Shown here: in pieces, positions 53,749 through 63,044 of the stretch
Numbering within the stretch: the stretch's first letter is position 1
How the letters are laid out: the number at the start of each line of letters is the position of its first letter
DNA from: JADHLK01 sp038131695
Lineage (GTDB): Bacteria; Pseudomonadota; Alphaproteobacteria; Puniceispirillales; Puniceispirillaceae
NCBI GenBank assembly: GCA_038131695.1
Contig: JAYPQA010000014.1
Span: 1-64,000, forward strand
DNA: 64,000 nucleotides
Reading direction: 5' to 3'
The notes under the pieces: generated by a model
Database searches by the model: none
What the model was told of the DNA's origin: nothing
Seen by the model: only the letters and a program-made list of their open reading frames with translations
Translations under genes and position numbers: made by a program

Positions 53749-54645
53749 ATGACAAATAGCCGCCTGTGCATGAGGGCAGTTGAGACACCTGTTCCGGGGT
53801 CAAACCTGATGGGTTTTGGCCTAATGGGGCCACTTGCCCTGCTGGCCTTTGTGCTGCTGGGGATGGGGCTGGCTGGCCCGGCCTTTGCTGCTGAGCCATT
53901 TGCCTGGCAGATGGGGCTTCAGGAACCTGCTGGCTCGATCGCGGAAAAAGCCGATAGCCTGCATAATCTGTTGCTGGTAATCATCACCCTTATCTCGGTG
54001 TTTGTGCTGGCCTTGCTGGTCTATGTGTGCCTGCGCTTTCGCGCCTCGGCGAATCCCAACCCGTCCAAAACCACGCATAACACGACAGTGGAAATTCTCT
54101 GGACGGTGATACCGGTTCTGATTCTGGTGGTTATCGCGGTGCCCTCCTTCCGCCTGCTCTATTACATGGATGAAACCCAGAATACCGATATGGTGATCAA
54201 GGTCACCGGCAATCAATGGTATTGGAATTACGAATATCCGGATGAGGAGCTGGCCTTTGACAGTTACATGATAGAGGCTGAGGATCTGGAGCCGGGCCAG
54301 CCGCGCCTGCTCAGCGTTGATTATCCGATGGTGGTGCCGGCTGGCACGCGCATCAAGCTGTTGATCACCGGCAATGATGTGATGCATTCCTTCTTTGTGC
54401 CGTCCCTGGCGGTGCAGACCTATTCAATAGCCGGGCGCATCAATGAAGCCTGGATAGATGTGCCGGAAGGCAAGAAGACCTATTACGGCCAGTGCAACCA
54501 GATTTGCGGCATCAACCATGCCTATATGCCGATTGTCGTAGAGGCCTTGCCGCCCGCCGAATATGCGAGCTGGCTGGAAACAGCCAAAGTTGAATTTGCC
54601 ATGGCAGACGGGGAAAAAATCCTGCGTCTGGCTGCGGCGCAATAG
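53749..54645 (+). CDS. coxB: Cytochrome c oxidase subunit II
   Basis: Subunit II receives electrons from cytochrome c at the CuA centre. The 298-residue precursor has a long signal region (about 20-48, cleaved near AFA-AEPF), two transmembrane helices (about 72-95 and 115-140), then the cupredoxin domain. The CuA ligands are His near residue 212 (VMHSFFVP) and the loop CNQICGINHAYMP (C249, C253, H257, M260). The middle residue is Gln where many species have Glu (CSELC); it ligates through the backbone, so the site should be intact. AAGGGGGAC precedes the ATG. First gene of the cox block. Confidence 0.96.
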   Translation: MTNSRLCMRAVETPVPGSNLMGFGLMGPLALLAFVLLGMGLAGPAFAAEPFAWQMGLQEPAGSIAEKADSLHNLLLVIITLISVFVLALLVYVCLRFRASANPNPSKTTHNTTVEILWTVIPVLILVVIAVPSFRLLYYMDETQNTDMVIKVTGNQWYWNYEYPDEELAFDSYMIEAEDLEPGQPRLLSVDYPMVVPAGTRIKLLITGNDVMHSFFVPSLAVQTYSIAGRINEAWIDVPEGKKTYYGQCNQICGINHAYMPIVVEALPPAEYASWLETAKVEFAMADGEKILRLAAAQ

Positions 54646-54672
54646 TCTGACAGAGAGTTGAGGAGAAACCAG

Positions 54673-56265
54673 ATGAGTGCACAATCAGCTTCTGCCCATC
54701 ATGATCACGGCGCGCCCACCGGATTTGTGCGGCGCTGGCTTTATTCCACAAACCACAAGGATATTGGCACGATGTATATCATCTTTGCCATCCTTGCTGC
54801 CTTTATCGGCGGAGGGTTTTCCATCTTCATGCGTATGGAGCTGATGGAGCCGGGGGTTCAGTATATGGCAGATGGCCATGTCTGGAATGTCTTTACCACC
54901 GCCCACGGGCTTATCATGGTGTTCTTTGTGGTGATGCCGGGGCTGATTGGCGGCTTTGGCAACTGGTTTGTGCCGATTATGATCGGCGCGCCGGATATGG
55001 CCTTTCCGCGGATGAATAATATTTCCTTCTGGCTGCTGCCGCCTTCTTTTGTCCTGCTGCTGCTATCAGCGGTGATGGATGGCGGGGCCGGGGTCGGCTG
55101 GACGATTTACCCGCCGCTCTCCTCTTCACTCGGCACGCCGGGAATGTCGATGGATTTGGCGATTTTCTCACTCCATCTGGCCGGGGTGTCCTCTATTTTG
55201 GGGGCGGCCAATTTCATCACCACCATCTTTAATATGCGCACCCCTGGCATGACGCTGCACAAGATGCCGCTCTTTGCCTGGGCGATGCTGATCACCGCCT
55301 TCTTGCTGTTGCTGGCTGTGCCGGTGCTGGCCGGGGCGATTACCATGTTGCTGACCGACCGGAATTTCGGCACCACCTTCTTTATTCCAGAGGGCGGCGG
55401 CGATCCGATCCTGTTCCTGCATCTGTTCTGGTTCTTTGGCCATCCAGAGGTCTATATCATGATCCTGCCGGCCTTTGGCATTGTCAGCCATATCATCTCC
55501 ACCTTCTCTCGCAAGCCGGTCTTTGGCTATCTGGGCATGGCCTATGCGATGGTGGCGATTGGCTTTGTCGGCTTTATCGTGTGGGCGCACCATATGTATA
55601 CGGTTGGCATGGATGTGGATACCCGCGCCTATTTCACCGCGGCAACGATGGTGATTGCGGTGCCGACAGGTGTGAAGATTTTCAGCTGGATCGCGACCAT
55701 GTGGGGCGGCTCAATCCGCTTTGGCGTGCCGATGCTCTGGGCGATTGGCTTTATTTTCCTGTTCACCGTTGGCGGGGTGACCGGCGTGGTTCTGGCCAAT
55801 GCCGGGATGGATGTGGTGTTGCATAATACCTATTATGTGATTGCCCATTTCCATTATGTGCTTTCGCTGGGGGCGGTCTTTGGGCTGTTTGCCGGTTTTT
55901 ATTACTGGTTCTCCAAGATGACCGGCTTTGAATATCATGAAGGGCTGGCCAAGCTGCATTTCTGGATCACCTTTATCGGGGTGAATTTGACCTTTTTCCC
56001 GATGCATTTTCTGGGTCTGGCCGGGATGCCGCGCCGCTATATTGACTATCCGGATGCCTTTGCCGGCTGGAATTATGTGGCCTCTATCGGCTCCTATATC
56101 AGCGCGGCCGGGGCGGTGCTGTTCCTTGGCATTATTGCTGAGGCGTTTATTTCCCGCCGCAAGGCCGCGATGAATCCCTGGGGTGAGGGGGCGACGACGC
56201 TGGAATGGCAGGTCAGCTCACCGCCGCCTTTCCACACCTTTGACACGCTGCCAAAGGTCAAGTGA
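54673..56265 (+). CDS. coxA: Cytochrome c oxidase subunit I
   Basis: The 530-residue catalytic subunit carries heme a and the heme a3-CuB centre. Readable blocks include STNHKDIGTMYIIFA at the start, NNISFWLLPPSFVLLL, WFFGHPEVYIMILPAFGIVS (CuB His and the cross-linked Tyr) and WAHHMYTVGMDVDTRAYFTA (CuB His pair). HNTYYVIAHFHYVLSLGA carries the heme ligands. The aa3-type, cytochrome c-fed subfamily is indicated by the neighbours. GAGGAGAAAC precedes the ATG. Confidence 0.98.
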   Translation: MSAQSASAHHDHGAPTGFVRRWLYSTNHKDIGTMYIIFAILAAFIGGGFSIFMRMELMEPGVQYMADGHVWNVFTTAHGLIMVFFVVMPGLIGGFGNWFVPIMIGAPDMAFPRMNNISFWLLPPSFVLLLLSAVMDGGAGVGWTIYPPLSSSLGTPGMSMDLAIFSLHLAGVSSILGAANFITTIFNMRTPGMTLHKMPLFAWAMLITAFLLLLAVPVLAGAITMLLTDRNFGTTFFIPEGGGDPILFLHLFWFFGHPEVYIMILPAFGIVSHIISTFSRKPVFGYLGMAYAMVAIGFVGFIVWAHHMYTVGMDVDTRAYFTAATMVIAVPTGVKIFSWIATMWGGSIRFGVPMLWAIGFIFLFTVGGVTGVVLANAGMDVVLHNTYYVIAHFHYVLSLGAVFGLFAGFYYWFSKMTGFEYHEGLAKLHFWITFIGVNLTFFPMHFLGLAGMPRRYIDYPDAFAGWNYVASIGSYISAAGAVLFLGIIAEAFISRRKAAMNPWGEGATTLEWQVSSPPPFHTFDTLPKVK

Positions 56266-56279
56266 GGGAGCGCTCAGAC

Positions 56280-57197
56280 ATGGCCATTCGGGCACGCAGC
56301 ACACAGACGCATTTTGCTGAGGCAGGCCAGCTTGCCTCAGCAGGCGATTATCTGGCGCTGATGAAGCCGCGGGTGATGAGTCTGGTCATCTTTACCTGTC
56401 TGGCCGGAATGTATCTGTCCGGCGGTGAGGCCCATCCGGTGCTGGCGATCATTTCCCTGCTGGCGATTTCGGTCGGGGCCGGGGCCTCCGGGGCGATTAA
56501 CCAATGGTATGACCGCGATATGGATTCGGTGATGGCCCGCACCCGCTCGCGCCCGCTTCCCGCTGGCAAGATCGCCCCGTCTGAGGCGCTGGCTTTTGGT
56601 CTGGTTGCCGCCGCCCTGTCAGTGCTGGTGCTGGCCTTGAGCGCGGGCTATCTGGCGGCCGGGCTGCTGGCTTTCACCATCTTTTTCTATGCGGTGATTT
56701 ACACTGTCTGGCTGAAACGCCGCACGGCGCAGAATATTGTCATTGGCGGGGCGGCCGGGGCCTTGCCGCCGCTGGTTGGCTGGGCCGCGATCACAGGCGA
56801 GGTTACGCTGGACAGCCTGCTGCTGTTTGCCATTATCTTTTTCTGGACCCCGCCGCATTTCTGGGCCCTCGCCCTGTTCCGGCATGAGGATTACAAAAAG
56901 GCCGGCGTTCCGATGCTGCCGGTGGTGGCCGGCGCGCGCGAAACCCGCAAGCAGATTTTGATTTATGCGCTGATATTGGCGCCGCTGGCGGTGCTGCCGG
57001 TGGCGACCGGGCTGGCGTCTGTCTGGTATGGGCTGGCGGCAGGCGGTCTGGGGCTGGTCTTTGTCTGGCAGGCGGCGATGCTGCTGCGGTTCGGGGATGA
57101 GAAGCGCGCCCTTAACCTGTTCAAATTTTCCATTTTCTATCTGTTCCTGATATTTGCCGGCTTGATGGCAGATCAGGCCATGCGGGGGTGGCTGTGA
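56280..57197 (+). CDS. ctaB: Protoheme IX farnesyltransferase (heme O synthase)
   Basis: CtaB converts heme B to heme O, precursor of the heme A used by the oxidase. The 305-residue membrane protein has INQWYDRDMDSVMARTRSRP (first Asp motif, with NxxxDxxxD, about 80-99) and FFWTPPHFWALALFRHEDY, the family's second motif region. I start at ATG 56280 after GAGGGAG rather than the GTG 18 bases upstream. It ends overlapping the next small gene. Confidence 0.95.
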   Translation: MAIRARSTQTHFAEAGQLASAGDYLALMKPRVMSLVIFTCLAGMYLSGGEAHPVLAIISLLAISVGAGASGAINQWYDRDMDSVMARTRSRPLPAGKIAPSEALAFGLVAAALSVLVLALSAGYLAAGLLAFTIFFYAVIYTVWLKRRTAQNIVIGGAAGALPPLVGWAAITGEVTLDSLLLFAIIFFWTPPHFWALALFRHEDYKKAGVPMLPVVAGARETRKQILIYALILAPLAVLPVATGLASVWYGLAAGGLGLVFVWQAAMLLRFGDEKRALNLFKFSIFYLFLIFAGLMADQAMRGWL

Positions 57198-57343
57198 GCG
57201 CATCAAAGGACAAGCAGGAACCAAAGACCGCAGCTGAGATGCTGCAAATGCGGCGCAAGCGCAATTTTGCCCTGCTGGGGGTGATCGCTGCGCTGGCTGT
57301 GCTGTTCTATGTGATTACCATTGTGCGGATGGGGGCGGATTGA
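57194..57343 (+). CDS. Small single-span protein of the cox cluster (CoxF-like)
   Basis: A 49-residue protein. It starts at GTG 57194, overlapping the ctaB stop (GTGA), and ends at TGA 57341-57343, overlapping the ctaG start (TGATG). A charged N-terminal part (AAEMLQMRRKRN) is followed by one transmembrane helix (LLGVIAALAVLFYVITIV) and a short tail. A small protein of this shape between ctaB and ctaG is common in alphaproteobacterial cox clusters and is usually called CoxF or an assembly protein. The tight overlaps on both sides argue that it is real. Exact role is unknown. Confidence 0.8.
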   Translation: MSASKDKQEPKTAAEMLQMRRKRNFALLGVIAALAVLFYVITIVRMGAD

Positions 57344-57918
57344 TGGCGGCGGGTCTCCAGCACACAGCAGGATGGGAGCCGCGCAACCGGCGGATGCTGG
57401 TGGGTCTGGGGCTGGTTGTGGCGGCGATGGTGGGGCTGGCCTATGCGTCGGTGCCGCTCTATGATCTGTTTTGCCGGGTGACCGGCTTTGGCGGCACAAC
57501 CCAGCAGGCCAGCACGGCCCCGGCCAGCCCGATAGCGGCCCCGCCGGTCAGCGTGCGCTTTGATGCCAATGTGAACCCGGCCCTGAACTGGCATTTTGAG
57601 GCGATAGACGGGCCGGTCAGCCTGCGCCCGGGCGAAGAGGTGGTGATACGCTACCGCGCAACCAATATCGGTGATGCGCCCAGTATTGGCACGGCGACCT
57701 TTAATGTGACACCGGCCAAGGCCGGGCCCTATTTCATGAAGATTGACTGTTTCTGCTTTACCGAGCAGGAGCTGGCAGCCGGGGAGTCAATCGATATGCC
57801 GGTGCGCTTTTTTATCGACCCGGAAATCGCAGCGGATGTGAATACAAAACAGGTGAATGAAATTGTCCTGTCCTATACTTTTTTTGCCCTCCAGGGCAGC
57901 GAGGCGGATAAGGGCTAG
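57343..57918 (+). CDS. ctaG: Cytochrome c oxidase assembly protein CtaG/Cox11
   Basis: CtaG delivers copper to the CuB site of subunit I. The 191-residue protein has one N-terminal membrane helix (about 17-37), the segment VPLYDLFCRVTGFGGTTQ, and the copper motif CFCF (about residue 136, in KIDCFCFTEQEL). The C-terminal FFIDPEIAADVNTKQVNEI is typical. Start is ATG 57343, overlapping the preceding stop. Confidence 0.96.
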   Translation: MAAGLQHTAGWEPRNRRMLVGLGLVVAAMVGLAYASVPLYDLFCRVTGFGGTTQQASTAPASPIAAPPVSVRFDANVNPALNWHFEAIDGPVSLRPGEEVVIRYRATNIGDAPSIGTATFNVTPAKAGPYFMKIDCFCFTEQELAAGESIDMPVRFFIDPEIAADVNTKQVNEIVLSYTFFALQGSEADKG

Positions 57919-57986
57919 AACATAAGTGAGGATCGGCACGCAGCTGGTCAGATTTTCCTTCGGGGGCTTAGCAAGGAGACTGAAAA

Positions 57987-58772
57987 ATGAGCGGCACACA
58001 AAATCATCCCTATCATCTGGTAGAACCCAGCCCATGGCCAGCAGCTGGCGCGGCGGCCGGGTTTGTCTCGGCCCTTGGCGCGGCCATGTATATGCATGAT
58101 CACAGCCTTGGCCACTGGGTGCTGGGCGCCGGTCTGGCGCTGGTTATCCTGACCATGTATCTGTGGTGGCGCGATGTCATCCGCGAGGCAGAATATCAGG
58201 GCCATCACACACCGATTGTGCAAATCGGGATGCGCTATGGCATGATGCTGTTCATTGCCTCAGAGGTGATGTTCTTTGTTGCCTTTTTCTGGGCCTTTTT
58301 TGACAGCGCGCTGTTTCCGGTGGGCGGCATTTGGCCGCCAGAGGGGATTGAGACCTTCAACCCGTTTGACCTGCCGCTGATAAACACGCTGGTGTTGCTG
58401 CTGTCTGGCTGCACGGTCACCTGGGCGCATCATGCCCTGCAGCATGATAACCGGCGCGATTTTATCATTGGGCTGGCTTTGACAGTGGTGCTGGGAATTT
58501 TGTTCACCGGCCTGCAGGCGATTGAATACAGCCATGCGCCCTTTGGCTTTACCGACGGGATTTATCCGTCTGTCTTTTTCATGGCGACTGGGTTTCATGG
58601 CTTTCATGTGATTGTCGGCACGCTGTTTTTGCTGGTCTGCCTGCTGCGCGGCTTGCGTGGCCATTTCACCGCTGATCAGCATTTCGGCTTTGAGGCCGCC
58701 GCCTGGTATTGGCATTTTGTGGATGTGGTCTGGCTGTTCCTGTTTGTCGCTGTTTATTGGTGGGGTGGGTGA
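57987..58772 (+). CDS. coxC: Cytochrome c oxidase subunit III
   Basis: A 261-residue, seven-helix subunit that stabilises the oxidase core. Diagnostic blocks are HPYHLVEPSPWPAAGA at the start, WWRDVIREAEYQGHHT, FIASEVMFFVAFFWAFFDSA, WAHHALQHDNRRDF and TGFHGFHVIVGTLFLLVCLL. AAGGAGACTG stands before the ATG. A terminator follows at 58830. Confidence 0.97.
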   Translation: MSGTQNHPYHLVEPSPWPAAGAAAGFVSALGAAMYMHDHSLGHWVLGAGLALVILTMYLWWRDVIREAEYQGHHTPIVQIGMRYGMMLFIASEVMFFVAFFWAFFDSALFPVGGIWPPEGIETFNPFDLPLINTLVLLLSGCTVTWAHHALQHDNRRDFIIGLALTVVLGILFTGLQAIEYSHAPFGFTDGIYPSVFFMATGFHGFHVIVGTLFLLVCLLRGLRGHFTADQHFGFEAAAWYWHFVDVVWLFLFVAVYWWGG

Positions 58773-58829
58773 TCAGATAGCAAACAGCACCGCGCCGGCT
58801 GGCTGGGGTCAGCTGGCAGGGGATTTTGG

Positions 58830-58870
58830 CCGGCCCGCCAGATTGCCGCTTGCGGGCCGGTTGCTTTTTT
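58830..58870 (+). terminator. Terminator after coxC
   Basis: CCGGCCCGC (58830-58838) pairs with GCGGGCCGG (58852-58860), followed by TTGC and six T (58865-58870). It separates the cox block from surf1. Confidence 0.9.
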
Positions 58871-58950
58871 GTCGCTGATGCCCCATCTTGCAGGCACAGC
58901 CGGACTGCCCGGCCTGTATCGCCCCTGATTTTAGGCAAAGAGACTGACCC

Positions 58951-59694
58951 ATGTATTTTCGAGCCATGCTGCTGCCGACCCTGTTCACCGTTCCGGGGCT
59001 GATCATTCTGATCGCTCTTGGCAGCTGGCAGCTGCAACGCCTGTCCTGGAAGACCGATCTGATTGCCGAGCTGGAAGCAGCCGCAACCGCCCCGCCGATC
59101 CGGCTGGCAGAGCTGGGCCCGCCGCAGCAGAACCGGTTTCGCCGCGTGCAGCTGGTGGGCCAGTTTGACCATGATGCAGAGATTTTCCTGACCGGCCGCA
59201 CCTATGAGGGCAATGCCGGCTTTCATGTGGTCACCCCCTTTATGGATACCAGCGGGATGCAGATTCTGGTCAATAGGGGCTGGGTTTCGGAAGAATACAG
59301 GCCGCAGGAAAAGCGCGCCTTTTCCCTGACACAAGGCGAAACCGGGCTGGAGGCGATTATCCGCCTGCCCCAGAAACGCGGCTATTTTGTGCCGGAAAAT
59401 GATCCGCAAAAGGGCTTCTGGTTCACCTTGATTCCGGCTGAGATTGCCGCTTTTCTGGGCCGCGAGGCGATGCAGACCGGCTATTATGCGGATGCGGTGC
59501 GGGTGGGAGAGGTGATCACCCTGCCGATTGCGGCGCGGGTGCGCATTGACCTGCCCAATGCGCATTTGAACTATGCCTTGACCTGGTTTGGGCTGGCGCT
59601 GTCGCTGCTGGGGGTGTATATCGCTTTTCATCATGCACAGGGTCGGCTTGGCTTTGGCCGCCCGCCAGCAGCAACACAAACAAAGCGGAAATAG
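58951..59694 (+). CDS. SURF1-family oxidase assembly protein
   Basis: SURF1 proteins assist heme a insertion into subunit I. The 247-residue protein has two membrane helices at the ends (about 8-26 and 210-228) enclosing a periplasmic domain. Signatures are LGSWQLQRLSWK near the N terminus, VQLVGQF, ILVNRGWV and, near the C terminus, LPNAHLNYALTWFGLA. It is separated from coxC by a terminator and precedes thrC by ten bases. Confidence 0.94.
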   Translation: MYFRAMLLPTLFTVPGLIILIALGSWQLQRLSWKTDLIAELEAAATAPPIRLAELGPPQQNRFRRVQLVGQFDHDAEIFLTGRTYEGNAGFHVVTPFMDTSGMQILVNRGWVSEEYRPQEKRAFSLTQGETGLEAIIRLPQKRGYFVPENDPQKGFWFTLIPAEIAAFLGREAMQTGYYADAVRVGEVITLPIAARVRIDLPNAHLNYALTWFGLALSLLGVYIAFHHAQGRLGFGRPPAATQTKRK

Positions 59695-59704
59695 CTGGAA
59701 CAAG

Positions 59705-61111
59705 ATGGATTATATCAGCACCAGAGGCCAGCATGGGCCTGTCGGCTATGAAGAAGCCCTGCTGACCGGCCTGGCCCGGGATGGCGGGCTGTTCCTGCCT
59801 GCCAGCTGGCCGCGCTTTACCACAGACGAGATAGAGGCGATGCGCGCGCTCTCCTATCCGCAGCTGGCCGGGCGCATCATGGCCCGTTTTACCGGTGCTG
59901 AGGTGAGCGAGGCTGAGCTGGCGCAAATGGCAGAAGAAGCCTATGCCGGTTTTGATGATCCGGCCATTGCCCCGCTGACCCAGCTCTCCGACAGGCTGCA
60001 TCTGCTGGAGCTGTTTCACGGCCCGACCATTGCGTTCAAGGATTATGCGATGCAGTTTCTGGCCCGCGCCTTTGACCGCGCCTTGCAGCGCAGCGGACGG
60101 CGGGCGGTGATTTTGGGGGCAACCAGCGGGGATACCGGCTCGGCCGCGCTCGAAGCCTTCAAGGGGCGCGCGGCGGTTGATATTTTCATCCTGTTTCCCG
60201 AAGGCCGCGTCTCAGCGGTGCAGCAAAAACAGATGACCTCGGTGCTGGCCGACGGCGCGCACGCGATTGCGCTGGCCGGGGATTTTGATGATTGCCAGGA
60301 TTTGGTCAAGGCCTGTTTCAATGATCATGGCTTTCGCGATGCGGTGGGCCTGTCGGCGGTGAATTCAATCAATTGGGCCCGGCTGATGCCGCAGATTGTG
60401 TATTATTTTTCTGCCGCCCTGGCGCTGGGCGCACCGCAGCAAAAGATTGCCTTCAGCGTGCCGACCGGCAATTTTGGCAATGTCTTTGCCGGTTGGGCGG
60501 CCAAGCAGATGGGCCTGCCGATTGAGCGGCTGATCATTGCCTCTAACCAGAATGATATTCTGACCCGCTTTTTTGCTGATGGGATGATGCAAAGAGAGAC
60601 GGTGCGCCCCTCTCTCAGCCCGTCCATGGATATTCAGGTTTCCTCAAATTTTGAGAGGCTGCTCTTTGAATTGCTGGGCCGGGACGGGGCGCGGGTGGCC
60701 GGGCTGATGGCCGAATTTTCCAGCCAGGGCCGCTTTGCCGTCCCGCCGGAGATTTTGGCCCGCGCGCAGCAGGATTTCGCCGCCTTTTGCCTGGATGATG
60801 CGGCTACCAAGGCGGTGATTGACCGGGCCTGGCGCGCGCATGGCCAGCTGATTGATCCGCATTCTGCTGTCGGGCTGGGAGCCGCCTGGCAGGCAGGGGA
60901 GGCCGGGCTGGTCGGGGCGGATACGGTGCTGGTATCGCTGGCTTGTGCGCATCCGGCAAAATTCCCGGATGCGGTGCAGGCAGCGTCTGGCCAGACCCCG
61001 CAGCTGCCGGGCCCGCTGGCAGATTTGATGGAGCGCGAGGAGGCCAGCCTCAGCTGCCCCAATGACAAGCCAGCGCTGATCTCCCTTATTGAACAGGAAC
61101 GCCGCAAATGA
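59705..61111 (+). CDS. thrC: Threonine synthase
   Basis: ThrC converts phosphohomoserine to threonine with PLP. The 468-residue protein opens with MDYISTRG and has HGPTIAFKDYAMQFL (the PLP Lys, near residue 111), GATSGDTGSAALEAF and a loop SVPTGNFGNVFAGW that binds the cofactor phosphate. It is the longer bacterial form. I start at ATG 59705; the frame extends to 59588 only within surf1. The stop overlaps the next start by four bases. Confidence 0.95.
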   Translation: MDYISTRGQHGPVGYEEALLTGLARDGGLFLPASWPRFTTDEIEAMRALSYPQLAGRIMARFTGAEVSEAELAQMAEEAYAGFDDPAIAPLTQLSDRLHLLELFHGPTIAFKDYAMQFLARAFDRALQRSGRRAVILGATSGDTGSAALEAFKGRAAVDIFILFPEGRVSAVQQKQMTSVLADGAHAIALAGDFDDCQDLVKACFNDHGFRDAVGLSAVNSINWARLMPQIVYYFSAALALGAPQQKIAFSVPTGNFGNVFAGWAAKQMGLPIERLIIASNQNDILTRFFADGMMQRETVRPSLSPSMDIQVSSNFERLLFELLGRDGARVAGLMAEFSSQGRFAVPPEILARAQQDFAAFCLDDAATKAVIDRAWRAHGQLIDPHSAVGLGAAWQAGEAGLVGADTVLVSLACAHPAKFPDAVQAASGQTPQLPGPLADLMEREEASLSCPNDKPALISLIEQERRK

Positions 61112-62380
61112 GCGCGGCCAGCCCGCAAATCAGCCAGCTGGCATCCGGCTTGCGGGTTGCAAGCCTGCGGATGGCAGAAGCCCATTCGGTGCAGGTCGGC
61201 ATCTGGGTCGCTGCTGGCGCGCGCGATGAGCGGGCCGGGGAACAGGGCATTGCCCATATGCTGGAACATATGGCGTTCAAGGGCACGGAGCGGCGCAACG
61301 CAGCAGAAATCGCAGCCGCGGTGGAAAATGTCGGTGGCTATATGAATGCGCATACAGCCAGAGAGGAAACCGCCTATTATATCCGCGTCCTGCCAGAGCA
61401 GCTGGAGCTGGCGGTGGATGTGCTGGCTGATATTCTGACCGCCTCCACCCTGCCGGATCATGAGCTGGAACGCGAGCGCGGCGTGATTATTCAGGAAATT
61501 GGCCAGACACTGGATGCGCCCGATGATCTGGTGTTTGAGAAATTTTCGGAAATCGCCTTTCCGGATCATGTGATGGGCCAGTCCATTCTGGGCACGGTGG
61601 ACAGCGTATCGGGTTTTGGGCGGGCCGATTTGCAAGGCTGGATGGGGCGCTGCTACGGGCTGGACCGGATGCTGGTCTGCGCGGCTGGCCAGATTGACCA
61701 TGCCCGCCTGGTGCAGATGGTGGGTGAAAAGCTGGCCGGGCTGCCGGCCGCAAAAATGGATTCCCGCCAGAAGCCGGGCTTTGCCGCGGGCCGGTCGGTG
61801 GCCGAGCGGGATCTGGAACAAAGCCATATCCTGTTTGGCCTGCAAGCCCCCTCGGTGCTGGATGCGGGGCGGTTTTCCCTGTTGCTGCTCTCCAGCCTCT
61901 ATGGCGGGGGGAATGTCCTCACGCCTGTTCCAGCGGGTGCGCGAAGAGCGCGGATTGTGCTATTCGATTTTCTCTTTCACCCAGCTTTATTCAGATAGCG
62001 GCCTGTTTGGTGTCTATGCCGGCACCGCCCCGCAGCAGATGGATGAATTGCTGGAGGTGGCCGCCGCCAGCCTGGCAGAGCTGACGGCCGCGGTGGGGTC
62101 AGATGAGCTGGCCCGCGCCAAGGCGCAGCTGAAGGCGGCGGTGCTGATGGGGCGGGATTCGGTTGCGGGCATGACCGATTCGCTGGCCCGCCAGATTTTG
62201 CTGTTTGGCGGCCCGCAATCGGCTGAGGAATTGATCAGCCAGATAGAGGCGGTCAGCGCAGCCGATATTTCGGCGATGGCCCGCCGCTTGCTGTCCGGGC
62301 CGGGTCCGGCGCTGTCAGTTGTCGGGCCAAAACACAGTCTGATGGGCAATGATCAGCTGGCCCGCCTGCTGGCGGCCTAG
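61108..62380 (+). CDS. M16 zinc peptidase (mitochondrial-processing-peptidase-like), one frameshift
   Basis: A cytoplasmic or membrane-associated metalloprotease related to the beta subunit of mitochondrial processing peptidase; about 424 residues when restored. The inverted zinc motif HMLEHMAFKGT is at residues 50-60, and the further Glu ligand lies about 75 residues on (ELERERGVIIQEI). The frame breaks in the G6 run near 61907-61912; removing one G gives YGGGMSSRLFQRVREERG, the family's substrate-loop consensus, and the length returns to a multiple of three. ATG overlaps thrC by four bases, as often seen in alphaproteobacteria (thrC-mpp). It ends on a CTAG shared with yqgE. Confidence 0.92.
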
Positions 62381-62958
62381 GCCTGACCGGATACCGGCGA
62401 CAGGCGGCTGGCATCAATACCGGCCCTGGCATAGCTGTCCGGCCAGATACGGCCCGCTTCCCCGGCAAAGACCAGGCTGGCCTCAGCCCCGGTATGAAAC
62501 CACATATTCTGGCGGATTTCCTCTTCCAGCTGGCCTGCTGCCCAGCCAGCATGACCCAGCATGATTCGCCAGTCCGCCGGGCCCAGCCCGCGCACAATCT
62601 CGGTAATCATATTGCGGTGCAGGCTCATGAAAATATCTTCTGTAACCGCCACAGAACCGGGCATGATCTGATCCGGCCCATGCAGCACATGGCCGCGGCG
62701 CGGCTCAACCGGCCCGCCATTCAGCACCGCCGCCCCGCCATCAAAGCGGGGGGTTTCCATTTTCAGATTTTCGGCCAGCCCGGCCAGTGTCAGCTCTTCC
62801 ATCGGCTTGTTGACAATCAGCCCCATCGCCCCGCTGCTGTCATGCTGGCACATCAGAATCACCGATTTCTGAAAGCGGGTATCATCCATCTGCGGGGTGG
62901 CAATCAGCAGCTGGCCTGTCAGATTTGATAAAATGGGCGGATCATGAAATTGGGTCAT
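62377..62958 (-). CDS. yqgE: YqgE/AlgH family protein
   Basis: A 193-residue protein of the UPF0301 family with LTGQLLIATPQMDDTRFQKSV, cut to GQLLIATPQMDDTRFQKSV, near the start, then MGLIVNKPM, VLNGGPVEPRRGHVLH and MLGHAGWAAGQLEEEI. The fold is known in other species but the biochemical role is not. I start at ATG 62958 because the conserved region begins there; an ATG at 62994 in frame adds 12 residues. Confidence 0.92.
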   Translation of the reverse strand: MTQFHDPPILSNLTGQLLIATPQMDDTRFQKSVILMCQHDSSGAMGLIVNKPMEELTLAGLAENLKMETPRFDGGAAVLNGGPVEPRRGHVLHGPDQIMPGSVAVTEDIFMSLHRNMITEIVRGLGPADWRIMLGHAGWAAGQLEEEIRQNMWFHTGAEASLVFAGEAGRIWPDSYARAGIDASRLSPVSGQA

Positions 62959-63044
62959 GCCTGCAAGTCTAGCCCGCTTAACATTCAGCGGCAAATGCTT
63001 TGATGTCTCTTTGCAAACACACGCCGTTCCAGTATGAAACAGGC

